Of a DNA stretch of 11,293 bases, positions 6,914 through 11,293 are shown in pieces. The DNA is from Acidobacteriota bacterium (GTDB taxonomy: Bacteria > Acidobacteriota > Terriglobia > Acidiferrales > UBA7541). Position 1 is the stretch's first letter; each line of letters begins with the position of its first letter. The stretch spans positions 10,762 through 22,054 of the forward strand of contig PLZZ01000214.1 in the NCBI GenBank assembly GCA_003153585.1, written 5' to 3'. Position numbers and translations under genes: made by a program. Below the pieces are notes generated by a model that saw only the letters and a list, made by a program, of their open reading frames with translations, was not told where the DNA came from and made no database searches.

Positions 6914-9061
6914 ATGCGTTTCGGTCCCACCAGCCTCCAAGTCTCCAGCGTCCTCGCGAAAGGCCTTAAACGCCCTAAACTGCGCACCGATCTGCGCATC
7001 AGCGAACAAACGGTAGCGGGCGAAATCAGTTACGTGGTCAAAAACCGCGAGACAAACTCCTACAACCGGTATGGGGCCACGGAATATCAACTGCTGTCCC
7101 TTTGCGACGGAACGCATACGGCTGCCGAAATCGCGCAGGTCATGTCTGAAAAAGATCCCGATTTGACAACGAACGAGGCCGATGTGCTCGACTTCCTGGA
7201 CTCGGTGGATGCCACCATGTGGGAGCGATCGATCGGAGAAAAAAACCTGGCGGTCCTCGAGCGCATTCGGGACGAACGGAAGGGTCGGATCGAGCAATCG
7301 AGTGTGCTGTATATAAGCTTTAAAGCCTGGGATCCGGACAAGACACTCGGGAAAATGGATCGGTATCTCGGATGGATGTTCACCAAGGGCTTTGTCATCT
7401 TCTCTCTGTTCATATTTGTCGTCGCGGTTTATCTGCTCGCCGGGGATTGGACGCGCGTGCAGCAGGACACGGAGGCCTTGTATGATTTTGCGGGTAAAAG
7501 TGCCTACGACATCTGGATCTTTTGGATACTCCTCCTGGGTTTGGGTGCCATACACGAATTTGGTCACGGTCTGACTTGCAAACACTATGGCGGCGATGTT
7601 CATCAAATGGGCTTTTTGCTCATCTATTTCACTCCCGCCTTTTTTACTGATACCACAGACATCCTTCTGTTCCAGACCGGAGCTCCCCGGCAGTGGGTTA
7701 TCTTCGCGGGTATTTGGATTGAACTGGTGATCTGCGGCCTGGCTGCATTGGTGTGGCATTTCACCGCACCCGGTTCGCTGACGAATGACTTTTTTTACAA
7801 AATGATGCTGCTGAGCGGCATTCAGGGTGCGCTCTTGAACCTGAATCCGTTAGTCAAAGCCGATGGATACTATGCGTTGTCACAATTTCTCAACATGGAT
7901 AACCTGCGTGAAGATTCTTTCGGCTACCTGCGGGCCTGGGTGCAAAAGTACATTTTTCGGCATGACATAGACTTGCCGTCCTCCAGCAAGCGCCAGCGCC
8001 GTGTTTTCTTCCTGTTTGGAATCTCAGCCATCATCTACAGCATGTCGCTTCTAATTATCATGCTTTTGTTTGTTAAGAACATACTCGTAAGCCAAATGGG
8101 CGACGAATGGGGATATCTGGCAACCCTTGGCGTCGTTTATTTCTTTGCAAGAACGAGTTTGCGAAAGGCTTTGCCCGTGGCACGGGCTTGGATGCGGGAC
8201 AAGAAGGAGAAATATATGGCCTGGAAAGTGACTCGTGCGCAGCAAGTTGGCGCTCTTGGACTGGTTCTGCTGTTTCTGTTGCCTCCGTTTTCTTCAAAGG
8301 TCTCCACCGATTTAGTGCTCGAGCCCGGAAAGGATGTGCGCGTTCGGGCCGCAGTGGACGGCAGAATTCAAAGAGTGTTTGTCCGCGAGGGCGATGAAGT
8401 AAAAGCGGGCCAAATGTTGGCGATCTTGGAGAATCCCGACATAATTGCCGACGCGCAATCGCTGACGCAACGGTTAGCGCTGGCCAGCAGTAATCTCCGC
8501 AATAATCAGGATCGCTCAGACTTCAGCCAAGCGGCGCAAGTGGTTCGCGATCGAGGGCGGCTTGAGCAAGAGTTGTCCGTAGCGCAGAAAAGGGTCCAGA
8601 ACCTCGAAATCCGAGCTCCCATGGACGGGGTCATCGTTACTTCCAATGTGGACCAGGAAGCCGGCGAGTATCTTTCGGCGGGGGACGAATTTGCCCGGGT
8701 GGTGGACCGAAGCACCATGAAGGCGCGTATTCTTGTGCAGGACCGGGAGCTTCCGGACGTTCAACCCGGCGCGCCTGCCAAGGTGAAGGTGCTCCCATTT
8801 CCATACCGGACTTACTCTGGCCACGTGGATAAAATACTTCCGGCCGCGGCGCTGGATCACCCAGTCGCCCAGACTGAGAGGCTGACGCGTTTAGGGCAAG
8901 AGCTAGCGAACTTCGTTGCGGTTGAGATGGAAATTCCAAACCCCGATGGGTCTCTGCGGGAAGGCATGACCGGAAAAGCCAAAATTTCCGGGCCCCGGCA
9001 TTCCTTAGCCTGGCAGACCGGCCAAGCGACATGGCGCTGGGTGCGTTCGCAGTTTTGGTAA
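6914..9061 (+). CDS. PqqD-like domain / M50 membrane metalloprotease / HlyD adaptor fusion
   Basis: A 715-residue three-part protein. Residues about 20-105 form a PqqD-like (RiPP-recognition-type) winged helix: ISYVVKNRETNSYNRYGATEYQLLSLCDGTHT and the following helices. The membrane region has helices near 160-176, 200-213, 260-285, 295-310, 365-390 and 400-412. It carries the M50 (site-2 protease) zinc motif HEFGH (214-218) and the second motif NPLVKADGYY (311-320), whose Asp-317 should be the third zinc ligand, so the active site looks intact. After a helix at 445-458 comes a HlyD module: VDGRIQRVFVREGDEVKAG (481-499), RAPMDGVIVTSNVDQEAGE (567-585) and a beta-barrel. It starts 12 bases after the adaptor gene, with AGGGGA upstream. 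The architecture resembles 'putative peptide zinc metalloprotease' proteins related to YydH of the Bacillus epipeptide system. The substrate is inferred to be a small peptide. Confidence 0.9.
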   Translation: MRFGPTSLQVSSVLAKGLKRPKLRTDLRISEQTVAGEISYVVKNRETNSYNRYGATEYQLLSLCDGTHTAAEIAQVMSEKDPDLTTNEADVLDFLDSVDATMWERSIGEKNLAVLERIRDERKGRIEQSSVLYISFKAWDPDKTLGKMDRYLGWMFTKGFVIFSLFIFVVAVYLLAGDWTRVQQDTEALYDFAGKSAYDIWIFWILLLGLGAIHEFGHGLTCKHYGGDVHQMGFLLIYFTPAFFTDTTDILLFQTGAPRQWVIFAGIWIELVICGLAALVWHFTAPGSLTNDFFYKMMLLSGIQGALLNLNPLVKADGYYALSQFLNMDNLREDSFGYLRAWVQKYIFRHDIDLPSSSKRQRRVFFLFGISAIIYSMSLLIIMLLFVKNILVSQMGDEWGYLATLGVVYFFARTSLRKALPVARAWMRDKKEKYMAWKVTRAQQVGALGLVLLFLLPPFSSKVSTDLVLEPGKDVRVRAAVDGRIQRVFVREGDEVKAGQMLAILENPDIIADAQSLTQRLALASSNLRNNQDRSDFSQAAQVVRDRGRLEQELSVAQKRVQNLEIRAPMDGVIVTSNVDQEAGEYLSAGDEFARVVDRSTMKARILVQDRELPDVQPGAPAKVKVLPFPYRTYSGHVDKILPAAALDHPVAQTERLTRLGQELANFVAVEMEIPNPDGSLREGMTGKAKISGPRHSLAWQTGQATWRWVRSQFW

Positions 9062-9168
9062 GGGATACAGCTTGTTTACGAACGGACCAGGACTGCTACG
9101 CGCCGCCTGCGTGCTCGATTATCAAGAGGGGTCTAAAGAGCCTGGAACGCTGGCTGCGCATGGCAGCA

Positions 9169-9624
9169 TCAGCTCAAAATGTATCTGAATGTGCCACGGC
9201 ATCGTCGAGCGCCGCAATGGCAGGGAACGCGCTGAAGCTTGACCGGGTAGCAATAATCCGCCGTCAATTCTTCGCCAGCGCATATTTTCCGGCGGCTGAA
9301 GAAGAGCAAGTGGTTGCGAACACAGCGCCAGAGCAGATTAGGATTGCACGAGTGGTTGATGAACTGGGCACCGCTCCCACCAGAGCTCCCGTCCAGAAAC
9401 CACCGGTCATTCATCTTCGCGAGGTAAGTGTCTTGGGGAAATTCTATATCCCAAACCTGCTCGTAACTGAGGCGTTTTCCGGTGTATTCGATGACGCGGC
9501 GATCTCGAGGAATGTCCTCGAGCGCAAACACTCCATAGCGATGAAGCGAAGAGGGCCCTATTCGAAGATCATAGTACGCGGTTTTCGGGTTGATCTGGAG
9601 CTTCTTCGGGCTCGGCGCTTTCAT
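9169..9624 (-). CDS. SET-domain protein lysine methyltransferase-like
   Basis: A 151-residue stand-alone SET protein. Visible motifs are the N-terminal G-V-F-A-L-E-D-I (31-38) with EYTGKRLS, the cofactor-site motif FINHSCNPN (88-96), AGEELTADYCY (116-126) holding the expected catalytic tyrosine, and a post-SET zinc knuckle C-H-C-x4-C (Cys-135, 137, 142) that would pair with Cys-93. The family transfers methyl groups from S-adenosylmethionine to protein lysines. The frame reaches a TTG at 9651, but ATG 9624 has GAGG seven bases upstream and gives the usual N terminus. It lies on the same strand as, and downstream of, the two lysine-rich peptide genes, beyond the terminator of the nearer one, so it may be read by leak-through or have its own promoter. 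Its substrate is unknown. The convergent gap to the M50 gene (9062-9168) shows no clear terminator. Confidence 0.88.
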   Translation of the reverse strand: MKAPSPKKLQINPKTAYYDLRIGPSSLHRYGVFALEDIPRDRRVIEYTGKRLSYEQVWDIEFPQDTYLAKMNDRWFLDGSSGGSGAQFINHSCNPNLLWRCVRNHLLFFSRRKICAGEELTADYCYPVKLQRVPCHCGARRCRGTFRYILS

Positions 9625-9711
9625 TTCGCATCCTCGAAGGACCGCTGCCAATCAGAAGAGCGGCCAAGCATCTAAGTCGTTTAAGTGGTGCGATATTCCC
9701 CGACAACAAAG

Positions 9712-9745
9712 AAAAAAGGGCTGCCGTTCCTGGGACGGCAGCCCT
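9712..9745 (-). terminator. Intrinsic terminator of the downstream peptide gene
   Basis: A perfect 12-bp stem, AAGGGCTGCCGT / ACGGCAGCCCTT with a 6-base loop (9716-9727 pairing with 9734-9745). On the - strand it is followed by six T (9717-9712, the inner two also pairing in the stem) and then CTTT. The T-run lies only on the - strand side, so it ends transcripts of the peptide gene at 9805-9888. Confidence 0.92.
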
Positions 9746-9754
9746 TGGTAGTGC

Positions 9755-9765
9755 AACTGCTAACT
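9755..9765. repeat. 11-bp direct repeat, copy 1 (AACTGCTAACT)
   Basis: The word AACTGCTAACT occurs here and again at 10314-10324, in each case downstream of a tiny peptide gene and upstream of its terminator. It looks like a remnant of the duplication that made the two cassettes. No function is assigned. Confidence 0.5.
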
Positions 9766-9804
9766 GGTGGCCAGCCGAAGCCAGCCGTTACAGATTGACA
9801 GAAA

Positions 9805-9888
9805 TTATGGACGGCCGATTCCGACCTTGGTCAACGGCTTCACTGATCCGAGCTTCTTTCCCTTTTTCACTGTCTTTGCTTTTGCCAT
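9805..9888 (-). CDS. Tiny lysine-rich peptide, paralogue 1 (27 aa)
   Basis: A 27-codon gene on the - strand (ATG 9888-9886, TAA 9807-9805). The peptide opens MAKAKTVKKGKKLG and ends in KPLTKVGIGRP; eight of 27 residues are Lys and none is acidic or Cys. It aligns over its length with the 26-residue peptide at 10324-10404: 17 residues are identical, sharing MAK, KT, KK, KL, KPLT and VGxGR. Of the 16 identical internal residues, 14 use different synonymous codons, which supports selection on the protein. AAGGAG (9904-9899) lies ten bases before the ATG; a sigma-54-type promoter and an intrinsic terminator flank the gene. I do not recognise the family. There is no hydrophobic signal sequence. 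It could be a peptide precursor (leader plus C-terminal core), a cationic antimicrobial or a signal; a precursor fits the nearby PqqD/M50 protein best. Confidence 0.82.
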   Translation of the reverse strand: MAKAKTVKKGKKLGSVKPLTKVGIGRP

Positions 9889-9898
9889 GGTCTTGAGT

Positions 9899-9904
9899 CT
9901 CCTT
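9899..9904 (-). promoter_or_regulatory. Shine-Dalgarno of peptide paralogue 1
   Basis: AAGGAG on the - strand, ten bases before the ATG at 9888. It decides the frame of this very short gene against a 72-codon overlapping frame (10006-9788) that lacks a comparable site. Confidence 0.85.
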
Positions 9905-9942
9905 AGAATTTTTTGTTTTCCTTCTGACTACACTGCTACCAG

Positions 9943-9958
9943 TGCAATCCGCGCGCCA
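9943..9958 (-). promoter_or_regulatory. Sigma-54 (-24/-12) promoter of peptide paralogue 1
   Basis: Read on the - strand this is TGGCGCGCGGATTGCA, matching the consensus TGGCACGN4TTGCA at all but one fixed position (A to G at the fifth base), with exact GG-to-GC spacing. The implied transcript start is near 9932, giving a leader of about 44 bases before the ATG. A matching element sits before the paralogue, and the next gene upstream encodes a sigma-54 activator. Confidence 0.85.
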
Positions 9959-10048
9959 AACTCTCGTCGGACCACCCTTGAGCACGTATGCCTGATTTGA
10001 AAGCACTTATGGCCGGGAAGGAGCAGGATGCCAAGACCCCTGTTATCG

Positions 10049-10056
10049 AATGTGTT
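10049..10056. promoter_or_regulatory. Candidate activator-binding word, copy 1 (AATGTGTT)
   Basis: AATGTGTT begins 106 bases upstream of the first base of the 9943-9958 promoter element. The same word begins 105 bases from the equivalent point of the 10453-10468 promoter. Flanking bases also partly agree (an AA-TT-T pattern to its right). The distance is typical of sigma-54 enhancer sites. Suggestive only. Confidence 0.4.
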
Positions 10057-10217
10057 TAATTTTTTATGATCGAGTTGAATATTTCAATATCCAGGTAAAC
10101 TAGCTAGGCCAAAAAGAACCTCACGGACGATTTCACACAGCGAGGAATGGGCGGCTCATGAGGGCATCGCAGCATAAACTAAGGGGACGAACTTTGGAGG
10201 GGAGCGCTTCGCGCAAT

Positions 10218-10249
10218 AAAAAAAGGCTGCCAGCCTTTCGGCGGCAGCC
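10218..10249 (-). terminator. Intrinsic terminator of the upstream peptide gene
   Basis: On the - strand, GGCTGCC-GCC-GAAA-GGC-T-GGCAGCC forms a ten-pair stem with one bulged T and a GAAA tetraloop, followed by seven T (10224-10218). The GGGCTGCCG start of the stem matches the other peptide's terminator, suggesting the terminators were duplicated with the genes. Confidence 0.92.
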
Positions 10250-10313
10250 CTGTGATTCAGTAATAATAGTAATTTCAGTGCGTCTGCAAATGAACAGTCA
10301 CACCTGTCACGCG

Positions 10314-10324
10314 AACTGCTAACT
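10314..10324. repeat. 11-bp direct repeat, copy 2 (AACTGCTAACT)
   Basis: Second copy of the word at 9755-9765. Here it abuts the stop codon of peptide paralogue 2. Confidence 0.5.
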
Positions 10325-10404
10325 TATCCCCTACCCACGCCAACAATCGTCAGGGGCTTCGTTGCTTCCAGCTTCGTTGCTTTCTTCAAGGTTTTCTTGG
10401 CCAC
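10324..10404 (-). CDS. Tiny lysine-rich peptide, paralogue 2 (26 aa, GTG start)
   Basis: A 26-codon gene on the - strand (GTG 10404-10402, TAA 10326-10324). The peptide opens MAKKTLKKATKLEATK and ends in KPLTIVGVGRG; six residues are Lys and one is Glu. It is the paralogue of the 27-residue peptide at 9805-9888, with one residue missing after MAK. The most conserved part is the C-terminal KPLTxVG[IV]GR; the middle varies. GGAGG (10416-10412) lies seven bases before the GTG, a sigma-54 promoter at 10468-10453 and an intrinsic terminator at 10249-10218 bracket the gene, and a perfect 18-bp palindrome covers the predicted transcript start. I do not recognise the family. The role is inferred as for its paralogue: possible substrate of the PqqD/M50/HlyD protein and possible SET target. 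Confidence 0.82.
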   Translation of the reverse strand: MAKKTLKKATKLEATKPLTIVGVGRG

Positions 10405-10411
10405 GGTGGTT

Positions 10412-10416
10412 CCTCC
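10412..10416 (-). promoter_or_regulatory. Shine-Dalgarno of peptide paralogue 2
   Basis: GGAGG on the - strand, seven bases before the GTG at 10404. This strong site supports use of a non-ATG start. Confidence 0.85.
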
Positions 10417-10425
10417 GTTTGGAAT

Positions 10426-10443
10426 GAGTCGCCTAGGCGACTC
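10426..10443. promoter_or_regulatory. Perfect 18-bp palindrome at the transcript start of peptide paralogue 2
   Basis: GAGTCGCCTAGGCGACTC is its own reverse complement. It covers the position expected for the sigma-54 transcript start (near 10442) and the first bases of the leader. It could be an operator or a leader hairpin (loop-less as written, so at most 7-8 pairs in RNA). The other peptide gene has no equivalent, so it may be specific to this copy. Confidence 0.55.
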
Positions 10444-10452
10444 TCTCCTTTA

Positions 10453-10468
10453 TGCAAAAGGAGTGCCA
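10453..10468 (-). promoter_or_regulatory. Sigma-54 (-24/-12) promoter of peptide paralogue 2
   Basis: Read on the - strand this is TGGCACTCCTTTTGCA, which matches TGGCACGN4TTGCA at every fixed position except the seventh (G to T), with exact spacing. Predicted start is near 10442, 38 bases before the GTG. It lies between the gene and the sigma-54 activator gene, all on the same strand. Confidence 0.88.
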
Positions 10469-10557
10469 ATGCGAGTCGAAAATGCGCTGGAGCTAAAGTG
10501 CTGTTTTATAATGTTTTAGAGTATGGGACTTGACTTGTTTCCCCGTTAGATCGCCCA

Positions 10558-10565
10558 AATGTGTT
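10558..10565. promoter_or_regulatory. Candidate activator-binding word, copy 2 (AATGTGTT)
   Basis: Second copy of the word at 10049-10056, starting 105 bases upstream of the first base of the 10453-10468 promoter element. It is followed by GAAATTCTCAC. The near-identical spacing at both promoters is the main argument. Confidence 0.4.
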
Positions 10566-10586
10566 GAAATTCTCACCACCCCGCTG

Positions 10587-10618
10587 AAAAAGTAAGCCTG
10601 TAACTACAGGCTGTACTT
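10587..10618 (-). terminator. Probable terminator at the end of the sigma-54 activator gene
   Basis: On the - strand AAGTA-C-AGCCTGT-AGTT-ACAGGCT-TACTT followed by TTT forms a 12-pair stem with one bulge. The stem includes the last codons and the TAG stop of the regulator. It would separate the regulator's transcript from the sigma-54-driven peptide genes. The T-run is short. Confidence 0.6.
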
Positions 10619-11293
10619 ACGACACAAGTAGTTGAGCCGGTTGCGGTCCACTCCCAGCAAGCGCGCTGCATCCGCCTTCCCTTGTTTGGCCTGCTCCAGA
10701 GCTTCCTCAACCCAGCGGCGCTCGAAAGCCTCCATTTCCTTGGCCAAATTAATCCCGCCGGAGGGTAGCCGGAAGCGGTTGCGCGAATCTCGTCCGGAGG
10801 CTTGCACGATTTCGCTGGGGAGGTCCTTCAGCGAGATCACATCTCCGTCGGTCATGATAACGAGCCTTTGAATGGCGTTTTGGAGTTCCCGTACGTTACC
10901 AGGCCATGGATAGCGCTTTAGCGCCAACATGGCGTCATCAGCGATGCGCTTTGGTGGGAAACTATTGGCAGCGCAATACACACTGACGAAGTAGTCCGTG
11001 AGGACCGGTATATCCTCCATTCTCTCGCGCAGAGAAGGCACAAAGATGGGCACCACGTGTATCCGGTAATAGAGATCTTCTCGAAACCGTTCCTCGCGAA
11101 CCATCTCCTCCAGATCTTCGTTCGTCGCGCTAATCAGGCGAAAATCCACGCGAATAGATTTCTTGCCTCCTAATCGAGTGAAGGAACGGTCCTCTAGGAC
11201 GCGCAGAAGCTTGCTCTGGAGCGCGGGCGTAAGTGTCGCAATTTCATCAAGAAACAGCGTGCCTTGGTGGGCCATTTCAACGCGGCCTTCCTT
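10604..11293 (-). CDS. Sigma-54-dependent enhancer-binding regulator, N terminus outside window
   Basis: The last 229 residues of an NtrC-family activator; the frame is open to the window edge, so the start and sensory domain are not seen. Within the fragment: Walker B GTLFLDEI (11-18), sensor [10 protein letters not shown] (53-61), the arginine-finger region FREDLYYRI (70-78), [11 protein letters not shown] (86-96), and sensor [14 protein letters not shown] (130-141). A Fis-type helix-turn-helix closes the protein (about 207-229, [23 protein letters not shown]). Walker A and the GAFTGA loop must lie beyond the edge. Such proteins use ATP to open promoter complexes held by sigma-54. It is on the same strand as, and directly upstream of, two sigma-54-type promoters, so it is the obvious activator for the peptide genes. 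Whether it responds through a phosphorylated receiver or a ligand domain cannot be told here. Confidence 0.95.
   Translation of the reverse strand, partial: KEGRVEMAHQGTLFLDEIATLTPALQSKLLRVLEDRSFTRLGGKKSIRVDFRLISATNEDLEEMVREERFREDLYYRIHVVPIFVPSLRERMEDIPVLTDYFVSVYCAANSFPPKRIADDAMLALKRYPWPGNVRELQNAIQRLVIMTDGDVISLKDLPSEIVQASGRDSRNRFRLPSGGINLAKEMEAFERRWVEEALEQAKQGKADAARLLGVDRNRLNYLCRKYSL

Larger units (their letters stand above)
9905..10217. other. Gene-free regulatory stretch upstream of peptide paralogue 1
   Basis: No credible gene is visible between the Shine-Dalgarno of paralogue 1 and the terminator of paralogue 2. The stretch holds the -24/-12 promoter (9943-9958), the shared word AATGTGTT (10049-10056) and an AT-rich inverted repeat TTGAA-TAT-TTCAA (10075-10087) that could be an activator site. 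A small + strand frame from the ATG at 10158 runs through the terminator stem and is not believable. Confidence 0.7.

Noticed and set aside
6890..7759. A 289-codon - strand frame inside the M50 gene
   Set aside because: It is antisense to the conserved PqqD and HEFGH regions and resembles no known protein.
9062..9168. Possible terminator between the convergent M50 and SET genes
   Set aside because: Only a short imperfect GCTGC/GCAGC pairing without a T-run is visible.
9031..9675. A 214-codon + strand frame overlapping the end of the M50 gene and all of the SET gene
   Set aside because: It is antisense to a SET gene with intact motifs, has no recognisable domain and no Shine-Dalgarno; it is a shadow frame.
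9788..10006. A 72-codon - strand frame overlapping peptide paralogue 1
   Set aside because: It crosses the sigma-54 promoter and the Shine-Dalgarno, and its sequence has no counterpart at the paralogous locus, whereas the MAKAK frame does.
10158..10322. A short + strand frame starting MRASQHKL
   Set aside because: It runs through the terminator stem of peptide paralogue 2, has no good ribosome site and no paralogue.
9671..10618. CRISPR array, attachment site or insertion-sequence remnant in the repeat-containing right-hand region
   Set aside because: The repeats are only two copies tied to the duplicated peptide cassettes, with no regular spacing, transposase gene or tRNA.

Overview
The window looks like a chromosomal segment of a Gram-negative soil-type bacterium, most likely an acidobacterium. 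That guess rests on moderate-to-high GC, outer-membrane-type periplasmic adaptors, a bacterial SET protein and a sigma-54 regulator; no marker gene proves it.

Left (1-2910, + strand): the end of a phosphate-uptake operon, pstC (5' truncated) - pstA - pstB - phoU, tightly spaced and ordinary. A convergent STAS anti-sigma-factor-antagonist-like gene follows on the - strand (2994-3329).

Middle (3532-9061, + strand): three genes in a compact operon. They are a triple-GAF sensor fused through one membrane segment to a HlyD-type adaptor, a free periplasmic adaptor (probable lipoprotein), and a large PqqD-like/M50 metalloprotease/HlyD fusion. All three carry lipoyl-like/HlyD adaptor modules. No ABC or RND pump and no radical SAM gene is visible. 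PqqD-like domains bind peptide leaders and M50 enzymes cleave in membranes, so the operon reads as a peptide handling or export machine with a cytoplasmic sensor.

Right (9169-11293, - strand): a small SET-domain protein, then two tiny genes of 27 and 26 codons, then the C-terminal part of a sigma-54 enhancer-binding regulator that runs off the window. The two tiny lysine-rich peptides are clear paralogues ending in KPLTxVG[IV]GR. Fourteen of their sixteen identical internal residues use different synonymous codons, which argues for selection on the protein. Each gene has its own Shine-Dalgarno, its own near-perfect sigma-54 -24/-12 promoter (15 of 16 consensus positions) and its own intrinsic terminator. 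An identical AATGTGTT word lies about 105 bp upstream of both promoters, where an enhancer site would be expected.

Working model (inference): the sigma-54 activator switches on two short cationic peptides. The PqqD-M50-HlyD protein and its two adaptor partners could recognise, cleave and export them. The SET protein could methylate their lysines. This set is the candidate undescribed system of the window.
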